Source: Symsagittifera roscoffensis (lineage: Eukaryota > Xenacoelomorpha > Acoela > Convolutidae). Taken from it: 64,000 nucleotides of DNA. The notes below the pieces were generated by a model. The model made no database searches. It worked only from the letters and a program-made list of their open reading frames with translations, and was not told the DNA's origin. Both the position numbers and the translations under genes were made by a program. This document shows, piece by piece, positions 13,176 through 24,101 of the stretch. Every line of letters starts with the position of its first letter. Positions within the stretch are counted from its first letter, which is position 1. Where the stretch lies: positions 47,837,129 to 47,901,128 of the forward strand of contig NC_087066.1 in assembly GCF_963678635.1 (NCBI RefSeq). The letters are read 5' to 3'.

Positions 13176-13953
13176 TGTTTTTATAGAAGTTGTTTTTTGT
13201 GAATTTTTCAAAAATAATTTTAACAATTCAAAAACAAAATCAAACATACTGCTTTGTTTTTTTTTATTAGATTTTGTTAATGATGCAAATTTTTTGTTTT
13301 ATTATGTCACCAAAAAAAACGAAAACACGTTTTTTTGCTTTGCGACTGATACTAAGTTGTCACTATGAAAATTTTGTTTTGTGTTAAAATTTTGTGTTTA
13401 GTTGAATCAAAATGTGAAAATTTATCTCATTTTCAAAACTATAGTAAATATAATAAGACTACTCGTATCCAAGCTCTGAGTTTTTCATTTTTAATATAAC
13501 GTCAGCGGAACAGTTTTCAATTTATACAAACGAACTTGATTAACAAAATGACAAAAAGACCAAATACAAAAAATAATACACACAATACTCATTAATACTC
13601 ATTACAACTTTGTAGAATTTGCCTATAAAAACATAAAAGTTAGGAAAAAATAGTCTGCCTTAATTCATTTTGGATTTTTTCCCACTGACTCGTTATAGTA
13701 AACAATCAATTAGTTTTCCCAATTAGGCCAAATTAATTATTTTTAAATCCTCATACTTTCACCAAAAAAAAGATCAGATGGAAAAGATGTTTTTTTTTGA
13801 GCTCAAAACATCAACTTCTAAAAGAGAAAAAAAAACACCTCGAGCAAAAATATTCGAGAAAAATTGAAATTAAGGGATTTTCTGAAGGAACTAAAATCAA
13901 CAATTTAAGACAAGTTTTTTTGTTGTTGTTGTTGTAGTACAATTAAAGTGGTC

Positions 13954-14511
13954 TTAAATCTTTTTTGGGGACCCGAGGGCAAGTTTCACCGCTGGTCTCG
14001 TTAAAGTACCTAGGGCTGTTTTCAGTTTACACGAGCGCGCGATGCCACCCGAGCCGGTAAAAACTTCTAACACTCGACCCAGTGGCCAGATGCCTCGTGG
14101 TGATAAGTCCTCAAGTATCCACACGAGGTCATCTTTTTCAAGTCGTTCCTCGGGTTGCGTCCATTTAGTCCTTCTGATGAGAGTCGGAGCGTACTCTTTA
14201 AGTAGACGCCTCCATAAGCTGTCAAGTCTATCTTTTGCTCGCTTCCAGGACTTGTTGAACAGTTTACTGGTAGATGCTTCGTAGAAGGCTGCTGCTGGAG
14301 CGTAGACGAATGGACGACCCATTAAAAAGTGGTTGGGTGTCAGTGGAAGGTCGTCGTCAAGGTCACTACTGACATGAGTTAGCGGACGTGAATTGAGGAT
14401 TGCCTCGGTCTCGAATACGATAGTAGCAAATAGATCTCTTGATAGTTTTCTATCAGAACCGAGATTTATTAAGAATGCTCGTTTTATCATTGAGACGAGT
14501 CGCTTCCACAC
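13954..14511 (-). pseudogene. BEL/Pao integrase C-terminal region
   Basis: This 185-codon frame carries the segment ILNSRPLTHVSSD, the LTPNHFLMGRP motif, and further on WTQPEERLEKDDLVWI and RGIWPLGRVLEV, all typical of the C-terminal part and DUF5641-like tail of BEL/Pao integrases. In the family this part follows the catalytic core and contributes to DNA binding. It is separated by a frame change from the core at 14525-14815. It is open to its own stop at 13954, close to where the 3' end of the pol would be expected. Confidence 0.85.
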
Positions 14512-14524
14512 GCCGCCAAAATGG

Positions 14525-15193
14525 GGGAGGCCTGAGGGTTTAGGCGCCGTTCAACATTGTGGATTTGTAGCGTTTCAGTTAGGGTGGTTTCGTTGAAGTT
14601 GATTGGTTCTGAGGGTAATTGTTTACGCGCGCCGACAAGGTAAGTAGCGTTGTCGGAGATTAAAAGCTTAGGTGTGCCTCTCCGAGCAATGAAACGTCTA
14701 GTTGCCGTTATACAGTTGTTTGTAGTGAGGTTTTCTGTCGATTTCAGGTCAACCGCGCGAGTAGAGAGGTATTTGAAGAGGCAAATATAGCTTTTTTCAG
14801 TTGTATCCTTTGTTGCTATGAAGAATGGCCCGATATAGTCAATTCCTGTGTTTCAGTTCGGGGCCCAATGATGACAAAACCTTGTTGCAGGTAGTTGCGA
14901 ATGTACTCAGTGCCGTGATGCATGCAGCGGCGATGAGCGCTCTCGATCATCATGCGCACAATTGGGTCATTTGCGTTAAGAATTATTGGATGCTTTGTTG
15001 CGTCCGGTAAAGGTGAGTTTCGTAGTCGTCCTCGCGCGCGAATAATACCGTTGTCTAGAAAAGGTGCCAGCGTTTGCAGTTTGTTTTTGTTTTCAACTTG
15101 CTGCTTGGTTCGTAGTTGGTTGTAGGTGTCAGCAAAAGTTTCTTGCTGGGATTGTTGATAAAGGAGGAGCCTAGCTTTTTCTAGGTCTTTCAT
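14525..15193 (-). pseudogene. BEL/Pao integrase zinc region and catalytic core
   Basis: The frame 14816-15193 holds RLRNSPLPDATKHPI and an HRRCMHHG..YIRN segment of the histidine-cysteine zinc region. The adjoining minus-strand sequence down to about 14525 reads GIDYIGPFF with the first catalytic Asp and LISDNATY with the second. A stop or shift at about 14816 splits the two parts. The final catalytic Glu would lie near the damaged boundary at 14511-14525. Confidence 0.75.
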
Positions 15194-15277
15194 AGTGGTA
15201 GAACGTTTACCGTTTCCCTTCAGTGTATCGACAAAAACTATAATCCAAGCTGTGACCCGAACAAATCGAAACCAGTC

Positions 15278-15658
15278 TTAAGACCTGGAAGAATCGATTA
15301 AGGGTGTAGTTGAGGTGCTAACCGTTGTAGCAATACTTTGTTCCATTAATTCGTTGATCCCCCATATAGGCTCATTGTTGAGTAGAAATTGTGGTGCATC
15401 CAACCAGAGCTTTGCTACGTCTTTAAGTTCCGTTCCCCGTGTAGCACTGTCTGCTGGGTTGAGTCTACCAGGGATGTGTTTCCATTGTTCGGCTTTGCAT
15501 AAATTAAGTATTTCACCAACTTTGTTTGCGCAGTAAGTTTTCAGTTTACCAGGTGATGCGATCCAGGACAAAACAGTAGTGCTATCCGTCCAAAAGTGAG
15601 TGGTGTGGGGCTTTAACCGTATTTCATCAGTAGCGAACGTGCATAGCCGAGCACCCAT
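15278..15658 (-). pseudogene. BEL/Pao RNase H-like domain
   Basis: The frame contains FWTDSTTVLSWI, with the acidic Asp of the RNase H fold, then KHIPGRLNPADSATRG, a hallmark of BEL/Pao pol. It is 126 codons long and is separated from the RT block by a short interruption at 15659-15673 (stop plus shift). Confidence 0.85.
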
Positions 15659-15673
15659 AAGGGCGGCTTATAA

Positions 15674-16821
15674 TTACAGTTTAGGAATGCTCTCTTGGTT
15701 CAGTGGTGCTACCTTTGTTCTGCCAATCAAAAAAGTAGCGTGTATGCCAGAGCTACAAGCAGTTCGGAAGTAGATACACGTAGCCATTGCGTCTTGCGAC
15801 GCATCGCAGAAAACATGAAGCTGTATATCACTAGGTGACAGCCGTGGACCAAGTAAGCGCGGCAGCCTAACAGGGGGTACTTGTTTGCATTGGTCGACCC
15901 ATTTGTCAATTATCGGAACAAAGTCACTGGGCACGGTTTCGTCCCAAGAGATACCAGACTTCCACAAATTTTGCAGAAGAATTTTGAGTTTTATGACAAA
16001 CGGCGCTAGGATGCCTAAGGGGTCGAAAACACTTGCCACTGTAGAGAGAACTGTTTGGAGTGTAGATGATGTAGTATTAGTTAGCTTGGTTGTTGGTTGC
16101 ACAAATATCGTATTGTCAGTTGTGTCCCATTTGACCCCCAGGACACGTTGCACTGTAGCATTAGTAAAAACTTCGCCTCCATCAATGGAGTAGATTGCGT
16201 CATCAGTGTTAGATACGAACTTAGTTAGGTTGAATCCCCCCTGTCTTAGGGAGGATTTTAGTTGCGTAGTAGAGTCTCTAGCCTCGTGTGTCGTGTTGAA
16301 CGAGTGAACAAAGTCGTCCATGTAAAAGCTTTCGTGAAGCAGTTGAGCAATAATGGGTTTGGTTGCGCAGTAATCGGCAGCTGTTTGATGAAGCGCAAAG
16401 ATGGCAATGGATAGTGAGCAATTTGCATCAAAGATAAATTGCGTGTATTGGTATTGTTTGATACCATTTTTAGTAGGCCAAAGGAAGCGAAGCGCATTTT
16501 GATCTTCACCTTTAATACCTATTTGCATAAACATACTTCAATATCCGCCGATACAGCCACAGGTTTTTCCCGGAATCGTAGTAGAAGTCCAAACATGTTG
16601 TTCAGGAGGTCAGGTCCAGTTTCGAGGCAAGAGTTCAGCGAGACGCCTTTGTACGTTGAGGCAGCGTTGGCCTTTCTGCGTACCTTCCCGGGCTTGTTTG
16701 GATTAGTTACAGGGTGATGTGGGAGGTACCAGAGTAATTCCAGTTCATGGTATTGGAAAGTAACGGGGTTGACGTAGTTATTTTCCAGGTCAGTAGTAAG
16801 CAATTTCTCATAAAGTTGCAT
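15674..16821 (-). pseudogene. BEL/Pao reverse transcriptase
   Basis: Two overlapping frames, 16519-16821 and 15674-16534, cover most of the polymerase. The first has WYLPHHPV and the palm-start segments [16 protein letters not shown] and [13 protein letters not shown] (motif A Asp). The second has the catalytic FYMDDFVHS box and VFDPLGILAPF, which are characteristic of BEL/Pao RT and its connection region. A single frame change near 16530 interrupts the domain, and an isolated fragment at 16826-17026 supplies upstream sequence, so no functional enzyme is expected. Confidence 0.88.
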
Positions 16822-17169
16822 GGTTTCAGGGTCGTTTTTGTAGCGATAGCAGTTTAGCTTTAGCTACTGGATAATTGTTCAGCAATTTCATTTCGTTTTT
16901 CCAGAGTAGATTTATTTTGTAGCGATCTCCATCGTGCTCAATGCTTTTTATCATAAAACTTAGTTGTCGTTTGCTTTTATCAGAGTATGTAGCTTTGTTA
17001 TTTTCCTGGATGCCTGATCCTTCCACTTTCCCGAATTTTTCCCCTAATTCAGTGAGATTAGCGTCTTCTTGATCATCTAAGTCAATGAAGTTAATTGATT
17101 CTGAAAATGATCCGGAACTATTAGATTTCTGGTTGAGTGGGCTAGTGATCGTCCAACCTAGTAGGTTTT

Positions 17170-17700
17170 TTACAGCGTAGGGGTGCCTGTAGGACCTTTC
17201 CTGATATCGCGCTCCGCAATATCCCAGATAACATCTACGCCAAGCAAAATTTGAACTGTGTTGTCGCCTATTTCAGGAAAGTTGACATGTCGAAGGTGAT
17301 TGTAGAGTGAGCACGTTTTGCTAAGATTGTTTGCGTCGATGGCGTCAAAACTCAGAGCTTCAACTGAATAGACTGATTGTAGGGTGAAAGTAGGCTTTGT
17401 AGCGTTATGTGGTCCGATACTAAGCCGGACCAGCGAGGAAGACACTTTGTCCTTACTGAAAGCACCTCGTACGCTAAGCTGTAGTTGTTGGCTTGGTTTG
17501 CACTGAAGTGTTTCAGCTGTTTTGCTGAAGATATATGAGCAGCTGCTGCAGTTGTCGAGTATGGCGTAGCAATCTAGTTTGATGCCATTGTTAAACAGTG
17601 TTACCGGCATAAATTGTAACTGATTTCTGATGTTGTTCATATTTTGGATTGGATCCCCAGCTTGTTCCGAGGGCTTGGTTACTGTAGTGCCAAGCTGCAT
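17170..17700 (-). pseudogene. BEL/Pao retropepsin (DUF1758-like) region
   Basis: The 176-codon frame contains an aspartic-protease-like segment CYAILDNCSSCSYI, where a Gly/Ser would usually follow the Asp, then a segment ending in ILLGVDVIWDI, matching the hydrophobic flap and C-terminal motif of this protease class. The usual D(S/T)G triad reads DNC, which suggests either divergence or inactivation. It sits upstream of the RT as expected for BEL/Pao elements. Confidence 0.65.
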
Positions 17701-18072
17701 GTTATTTGAATTTTGGTTGAGCGTTTGAAACGGTTTTTTGTCGATGTGTAGAGTTGAATGGTGTTGAAGTCAAATTTATTACTCATTAGTTCGGAACAAA
17801 TCATGCTATTATTAAAAGATTTTACCGCATTTTTCTATAATTAATGTGAGACAATTCATGTCATGAATATCAACTATAATTGGTTATAAAAGATTGCCTT
17901 GAATATGTTACAATTATAATAGAGTTTATAAGAGAGTTTATAAAAGGTTAAGTTCATTTGAATAAATCATGATTATAAACGATTATAAATACATTAAATA
18001 CCTCTAATTGATTATAATCAACCATGGCTGTCTTAAAATTTTAATATTGATGCGTTATAATCAATAACTTAG

Positions 18073-18184
18073 AGCCTAAATTTGGTCGTCATCTAGTGTA
18101 ATATAAAATGAAGACGGGAAACGTCCTTAAATTCTGGTCGTCATATTATGTAATATAAAATGCAGACAGTGAACGTTTTTAAAT
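18073..18184. repeat. Two tandem copies of a 55-bp unit
   Basis: The words TGGTCGTCAT and TGTAATATAAAATG occur twice in the same spacing (about 18083-18113 and 18136-18164), followed each time by AGAC.G.GAACGT and TTAAAT. The flanks are A/T-rich with many TTATAATC words. No gene is seen between 17701 and 18560. Confidence 0.7.
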
Positions 18185-18560
18185 ACTTTTTTTCTTTTTA
18201 TTTTGGAAATTCAACATTTTATTTAACTGTTTTTCAACGTCACCCATTTTTACTATCGCCATTCATCCACTACCTTAACGTGAGGGGGGTTTCAAGTGAA
18301 CGTGAGGATAGTAATTAATGGTTGAACGGGAGACTCGACGTAAGCTCCCCCACCTCTTCTTAATCATCACACAAGTTTACCACCCCTCCCCAGTTCTCCT
18401 CTCCTCATTTTGGCCCCATCCCCAGTTAATCCCCTCCAAACCCCTTCGCCTGCCCCAAGCTTACTGAACGTGGGTGGTGGGAGAGTTTTAAAATATTAGG
18501 GGGGTTGCAAGGGTGGTTTGTAAACTGTAAACTGAGGCGAGATGGAGGGGTTGTTTATTA

Positions 18561-18918
18561 TTGTTCCGACATTCAAAGAAAACGGAATATTAATGCTCGG
18601 TGTGGTTTTTTTATTCAGTCAATTTTCATCGATCAAAATAATATTTTTCAACAAAAAATTTTTATACCCCATTGAAGAGATCAACTTCCGGAGTTCAAAT
18701 GTAAAAAGATATTTAACCTCCGATAGTTTTTGTGAAGTTCTGGGGGTTTGAAAATTGCCAAATTTGCTATATTCTGGGCCAAATTATGCGCGCTTTGAAG
18801 TGTTAACAAAATGTATACAGGTTTTCAATATTTTCTTTTCACAGAAACTAATCGATATAAATTAAGGGACAGTCGGAACATTCAGTGCTTTGCCCTGATA
18901 TACGAGCAGTCTTGTTTA
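18561..18918 (+). mobile_element. Short non-autonomous element with hairpin ends
   Basis: The head TTGTTCCGAC..CGGAATATTAATGCTCGG and the tail GACAGTCGGAACATTCAG..GATATACGAGCAGTCTTG bound about 358 bp. GTTCCGAC at the head is inverted as GTCGGAAC at the tail. Other copies of the head lie at 20686, 20967 and 21560, and of the tail at 13123, 22771 and 23050. No coding sequence is present. The superfamily is unknown; the tail stem-loop followed by a short fixed sequence is a little like Helitron-type ends, but CTRR is not present. Confidence 0.6.
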
Positions 18919-19559
18919 GTTGAAAACTTATCTCGATTTGTTATTGTTTTGCAAAAATGTGCAACAAATTGAGTAAACAACTTTTCTGCAAAAACAAACA
19001 ATCAATTTTAATCATTTTTGTGAAGAAAAAAAATCAATTTTTAAGGAATTAGCAAGTGGCGAAAAAAATCGGTTATAATGCAAGAAAAATGGATTATAAT
19101 GGATTATTTTGGCATGAAAAAAATTGTTTATAAATACAAAAAAAAATGGATTTAAGTTTTGACACTGGCATCTATAATCGATCAGTTTGTCCAAAGTTTT
19201 TGTCATTAAAAACCATTATAATCGATTATTATCCATTAAACACCAGTGTTGGTAGTTTAATAAAAATAATATTTAGTGATAACTTTAATAATAACTATAT
19301 CAATTACTGCTTCCGAAAACCTTGAAAGACTGTGTATCAGGTGATGATGTGCTTTGCTTCTGTTTTACAGTTAATCAATCAAATTATATCTACTGCTCAT
19401 AAATAAACAAAGTCTACACTTTTTGGCGAGTTTATTTTTTAAGAATTCCACTTCTCCTTTCTCCTTTTCTACAATGTTTGATTACCGCTTCCAACGTTTT
19501 CTTTAATTACCATTTTTGCATGCTTTGATTCTCAACATTTCTTGATTTCGCGATATTTT

Positions 19560-20270
19560 GAATGAGTTTTTGATAACGCGTAATTATAGTTAATGCATTT
19601 TAAATGTCAATTTTTAATTAAAATTCTTTTTCTTTCTTTGTTTCTGTTTTAAAATTATTTTTCATATATATTTTTTAAAATTCCAGCTTCTGTCAATCTA
19701 ATGGTTCTGTCTTGTAATTTTTTCAATTTTAAAGATACCCGCTGGTGTTCACATTTTTTTCTCAGGAAAATTCACGATTGAAAATAAGCTTTTGGCAACA
19801 AAAATGGTATAAATTCATTTTAAATTTAAAAATGAGCAAGATACAGTTCTGCAATTTCAACAGGCAGCATTTCCTTAAAAGTAGCCTGATAACATCCGCA
19901 CTTTCTTTCAAATTTGAATCCTCCTTTTGTTGGATTATTCGTCTTTTTTTAACAATTTCAAGTACTCATTACTCAATGCCAGACCCGTTTCACACGTGTT
20001 CCAATTCTTCGATGAAATGGGTGGTGTAGCAGTTTCTGAAGTTAGTACTATCTTTGACCCAACCCTTGTTTAATTTGCCCACATTATTGTTGATGTCTAC
20101 CTAATCCAAATTGAAGACACCGATTCAAATCGAGCTTTTAACGTTGGTTCGGTCTTTTTTGTATTTTTTTTATTTTTGCGTATTTTGTTTATAATTTTGG
20201 TTTTGGGATTCTTTTGTTGTTTTTGATTTTCAGCCTTGATTTGTGTTTCGGAGTAAATTTTGTTCTAATT
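19560..20270. repeat. Diverged interspersed repeat, copy 1
   Basis: This segment aligns loosely but colinearly with 23100-23790: GATAACGCG, then CTTCTGTCAATCTAATGGT against CTTCTGCCAATCTTATGGT, TTGGTGTTCACA-like words, and GATGAAATGG.TGGT.TA.CAGTTTCTGAAGT. Both are full of stops in all frames. I could not assign a superfamily. No other feature is visible between 18919 and 20685. Confidence 0.55.
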
Positions 20271-20685
20271 TGGTTTCGGTTTCTGAGTCTATAAATTCTA
20301 AACTTGTGCCTCTGGCGTTTTTCGCCATTCTTATGCGAACATCGTGGCTTCTAGCTCTTGCGTGTTTTTCTGTATTCTAACCAGGCCTTTTTTGGACATA
20401 TTCTCATCAGATGTCTTTTATCTTAGCACTGTGATCCCCGAATGACCCCCGTGAACGTCTCATGGTTTCCTCTACAGTATTTACATTCATGGTTTGCTCT
20501 AAAATGATTCTCTCTCTTTTTTCAATAATGGTTTCTGATTTTTCTGTTCAAATTTGATCCTCTCTAGTTTTGTAAGATCTTCAATTCCCTATTGTTTTAC
20601 AATACTTGATAACCACTTCCAGTGTTCTTCAACTCTTTTTATGCAAGTTTTGATTCCCAATATTTCTTAATTTATCGATAAGTAA

Positions 20686-21559
20686 TTGTTCCGACTTTCG
20701 TTACGAAAGTAACGGAATATTTCCGCTCGGGGTGGTTTTTTTTGCTTCATACTTATTTCGACTTTTGAACTAGCCACTTTGACGGAGTTTTCATATTTCA
20801 TTCGAGAGCTATTGTTGTTTCGAGCTTAAATATGAAAAGGTATTTTACCTGTTATCATTTTTCGTAAAGTTAGGGGGGGTTTAAAGATTGCCATTTTGGC
20901 CAATTTGAGACCATTAACGCGCGATTCATTTCGCACTATTAATGCGTAAGCGAGATTTAATCCTTATTGTTCCGACTTTCGATACGAAAGTAACGGAATA
21001 TTTGTGCTCGGGGTGGCTCATACCTCGATTTTTATTTGCCTTGTGAGACCCTGCTTTTCGAGAGAATGTTTTTCAGACCCGGCTTTTCAGCGTGCCTTTT
21101 TCGATTCATTTTGGAATTTCGCATCAATACTTATTGACTGTTTTGCACGACGTTTTTTTTCAGCAGCAAACCTAACGAGTGAAACTTTTCGAAAGATGGT
21201 AAGAAATCTTTGAGTTTTTGGACGCAGAGCAATCAATCGGAAATGGCAAAAATTATCAGTAGAAGAACAATATCTTTGAGGTTCGAGAAACAGTTTGTCG
21301 TAAAAAACTTCAATTTTAAGATGGATGCAGTCATTTTTTAAGGCGTTGTGATATAGGCGTTCTTGTATGATAAGAAGTTTTGGTCAACCCAGGCAACACT
21401 AAACAAGCCTCCTCTGCTCATCGCGAAGCCGCGCACTATTGCAGCTTCCTCACAAAACAGAGAATGAAAGAACAAAAGAAGAACAAAGGGAGCGTCCTTG
21501 TTGCGGAATCCACTGACAATTCACAAAATTCATTATGGCATCGCCTCGTAATGAACTTT
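20686..21559 (+). repeat. Two partial copies of the hairpin-ended repeat
   Basis: Heads begin at 20686 and 20967 (TTGTTCCGACTTTCG..ACGAAAGTAACGGAATAT), each containing an inverted TTCCG..CGGAA and CTTTCG..CGAAAG stem. The first body (20735-20960) matches the body of the copy starting at 21560, including GGGTTTAAAGATTGCCA and GCGTAAGCGA. It therefore serves as an unoccupied paralogous site for the MITE at 21830. No tails follow before the next head, so these are nested or truncated copies. Confidence 0.7.
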
Positions 21560-22822
21560 TTGTTCCGACTTTCGATACGAAAGTAACGGAATATTTGTGC
21601 TCGGGGTGGGTTTTTTTTCTTCAGACAAATTTCGACTTTTTAACTAGCCGTTTTTTTGACGGAATTTTTATATCATTCGAAAGCTATTGTTTTCCTGAGC
21701 TTGAATTTGAAAAGATTTTTTACCTGTGATCATTTTTTGTAAAGTTATGGGGGTTTAAAGATTGCCAATTTGGCCAATTTGGGACAATTAACGTGTGATA
21801 AATTTCGCGCTATTAACGCGTAAGCGATACAGTGCTGATTTAAATTAACCGGACAAAACGCGTTAAACTTGAAATTTAAAACCCGTTTTTCTCAAATTGG
21901 GTTGAATTTAGGTGAAAACTTATGAAGACGACACTTGCTTGAAATTTTACCAGAATTAATATGGTGTAATTTGTTTTGCGAAATTCGGGCCCGAAATTTT
22001 ACCCCAAAAATGGGTCATTTTGGCTTTTCTTAGTTAATCAAAAATTACGCCAAAAATACCCAGTCGATCACAGACATAATTATATCATAGTAAGCCCCTT
22101 ACGTAGCCCAGCAAACTTTATAGAGGGTATTTTTTCCAAAATGTTGTATAACATAATTTATTTTTGTTTGATAGACAAAAAAGCTTGTTTTTACTATATA
22201 AAATACATACTTTTTATTTTGAAACAATTTTGAAACATTTTACAATTTTTTTTGGAGATTATACCCTTCATAAAGTTTGTTGGGCTACGTAAGGGGCTTA
22301 CTATGATATAATTATGTCTGTGATTGACTGGGTATTTTCGGCGTGATTTTTGATTAACTAAGAAAAGCCAAAATGACCCATTTTTGGGGTAAAATTTCGG
22401 GCCCCAATTTCGCAAAACAAATTACACTATATTAATTCTTGTAAAATTTCAAGCAAGTGTTGTCTTCATAAGTTTTCCACCTAAACTCAACCCAATTTGA
22501 GAAAAACGGGTTTTAAATTTCAAGTTTAACGCGTTTTGTCCGGTTAATTTAAATCAGCACTGTATTTAATCCGTCTTAGAAATCGTTCCAATTGATTCAA
22601 GGAAGCTTATATGCCATAATTGATTTGTTAACAGGCGCAAAATCTATCCCTTTGTACTTAATATGACGTGTGGGGGGATGTTTTTACATAAAATCTCAAT
22701 TTTTTTCAAAACATTTTTTAAATTTTTTTGATTACATTGAAATTTTTCATCTTCTTAATGCTCCATAGACCTTAAAAGGTAGTCGGAACTTTCAGGGCTT
22801 CGCCCTGATACGAGCAGTTTTG
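21560..22822 (+). mobile_element. Full hairpin-ended repeat, interrupted by a MITE
   Basis: The head TTGTTCCGACTTTCGATACG at 21560 and the tail ending CAGGGCTTCGCCCTGATACGAGCAGTTTTG at 22822 delimit this copy. Removing the 733-bp MITE leaves about 530 bp. The tail stem CAGGGC-TTC-GCCCTG is perfect. GTTCCGACT at the head and AGTCGGAAC at the tail are inverted matches. No open reading frame of substance exists outside the MITE arms. Confidence 0.7.
21830..22562. mobile_element. Palindromic MITE of Tc1/mariner type
   Basis: The element is almost entirely two inverted arms of roughly 300 bp around a 100-bp loop (about 22140-22240). The ends are CAGTGCTGATTTAAATTAACC and its complement, flanked on both sides by TA (21828-21829, 22563-22564). 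CAGT ends with a TA target duplication are the Tc1/mariner signature. The sequence GCGTAAGCGA-GA-TTTAATCC at 20944-20963 is the related unoccupied site. The arms are nearly identical to one another, and similar frames read from both arms are only products of the palindrome. The element has no transposase. Confidence 0.88.
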
Positions 22823-22826
22823 TTAG

Positions 22827-23097
22827 AAATTGTTCCAAGTTGGTTCAAGGAAGTTTATATGCCATGATCAATTTGTTAATTGGAGCAAAATTTATGACTT
22901 TGTACTTAATATGACGTGTGGGGTGATGTTTTCACAAAAAATTTCAGTTCAGAAAAAAAAAATTTCATCTTTTTTTATTACATTTAATTTTTTAAATGTT
23001 ATTACTGCTCTGCTCCATGGACCGCAGCCAGAACATTCAGAACCGAAAAGGCAGCCAGAACATTCAGGGCTCTGCCCTGATACGAGCTGTCTTGTAT
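22827..23097 (+). repeat. Tail half of another hairpin-ended repeat
   Basis: The segment repeats the sequence after the MITE in the previous copy (GTTCCAA.TTG.TTCAAGGAAG.TTATATGCCAT, then TACTTAATATGACGTGTGGGG) and ends with CAGGGCTCTGCCCTGATACGAGCTGTCTTG near 23097. Its head is absent, so this looks like a tandem or internally deleted copy directly abutting the copy ending at 22822. Confidence 0.7.
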
Positions 23098-23099
23098 CA

Positions 23100-23790
23100 T
23101 TTTGTGATAACGCGCATATATAGTTATTTTGTTGACGCAACTTTAATAATTTTTGACTATTTTGTCCTTGCTTCTGTCCTCAACTTTGTTTCCAATTTTT
23201 GTTTTTCTGATAAAGTGCAACTTCTGCCAATCTTATGGTACTGACCGGCTCGGTGAACTGTGGTCGTTTTCTTCATTTAAAAAATTACCTGCTTTTGTTG
23301 GTGTTCACAACATATTGTTTGGAAAAATAATGATCAAAAGAAGGTTTGCGATTGCGTCTATTCCTAAAAAAAACTGTTGTGCAATTTATACAGCTCAAAT
23401 TTCTACAGAATTAGCTTGATAATTTTTGTACTTTCAAGTTTGATAATCTGTTTCTTTTAATCCTTTCCAATACTAAATTTTTTGACCCTTCTCAAATGTT
23501 TTCCAAGTCTGCAATGAAATGGCTGGTTTATCAGTTTCTGAAGTCACCACTGTGATCATATCCTTTTTATTGCATTGTCCATGGTATCTTTGATATCTAC
23601 TAAATGCAACTTGGAGACAAAAACAAATTGACGTTTCAATGTTCATTTGGTCTCTAATGTTGCGTATTTTTTGTGTTAATAATGTTGGTTTTATGGTTCC
23701 CTTGTTTTTTTTTTAGTTTTAAGCATTGGTTTCGGTTTTTCAGTGATTTTTTTTTCTATTTTGGTGTTCGGTATTAAAGTCCATAAATTT
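23100..23790. repeat. Diverged interspersed repeat, copy 2
   Basis: This is colinear with 19560-20270 but heavily diverged (see the shared words there). It directly follows a hairpin-ended repeat tail and lies just left of the Polinton insertion site. No frame is convincingly coding. Confidence 0.5.
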
Positions 23791-23873
23791 CAAACTTCCT
23801 TCAGCCTTTCAGCAGATGCCCTGCATTTTATCTTCATGATTACCGAACAACTTCGTCTCGCACTGGTTTTTCT

Positions 23874-23879
23874 GTTATT
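23874..23879. other. Left target site duplication GTTATT
   Basis: GTTATT directly precedes the first base of the left terminal repeat and is repeated exactly after the right terminal repeat at 43636-43641. Six bp is the length known for Polinton integration. Confidence 0.93.
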
Positions 23880-24101
23880 AGTAGTATTGTATCGTGTCCC
23901 GGATCCTAAGGGGGGGGGGGTCCTTCCTAAGGGGGGGGTCCTCACGTAAAGCAAAATCCTAGGAAAGGGGTCCTTAATTTTTTGGAGGACCCCTATCCTA
24001 GGATTTTGTAAATGATCGCAAGTTCCCACCCCTAAAGTAAAAGACCCCCTCCTTAGGATCTTGTTAAGCTGAGCTCAACAACCGGGACGCGATACAATAA
24101 T
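23880..24101 (+). repeat. Left Polinton terminal inverted repeat
   Basis: About 220 bp are the inverse of 43418-43635 with small differences in G- and C-run length. The repeat is itself partly self-complementary: its outer GTATTGTATCGTGTCCCGG pairs with the inner CCGGGACGCGATACAATA, and CCTAAGG-type words recur inverted inside it. The G-run at 23911-23920 is longer than its partner in the right repeat. Confidence 0.95.

Larger units (their letters stand above)
13954..17700 (-). mobile_element. Decayed BEL/Pao-type retrotransposon (pol only)
   Basis: Minus-strand blocks appear in the order protease, reverse transcriptase, RNase H, integrase zinc region, integrase core and integrase C-terminus, which is the BEL/Pao order. 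Frames are split at several points (17026, 16821, 16534, 15674/15658, 15278/15193 and 14511). No gag is seen beyond 17700 and no LTR pair was found, so the copy is truncated at least at the 5' end. GC content is visibly higher than in the flanking T-rich DNA. Confidence 0.85.

Noticed and set aside
21976..22415. Two similar ORFs on opposite strands
   Set aside because: They are produced by the inverted arms of the palindromic MITE.
18561..23097. Assignment of the hairpin-ended repeats to Helitrons
   Set aside because: There is a tail stem-loop, but neither the 5' TC nor the 3' CTRR terminus could be shown, and the ends share inverted sequence.
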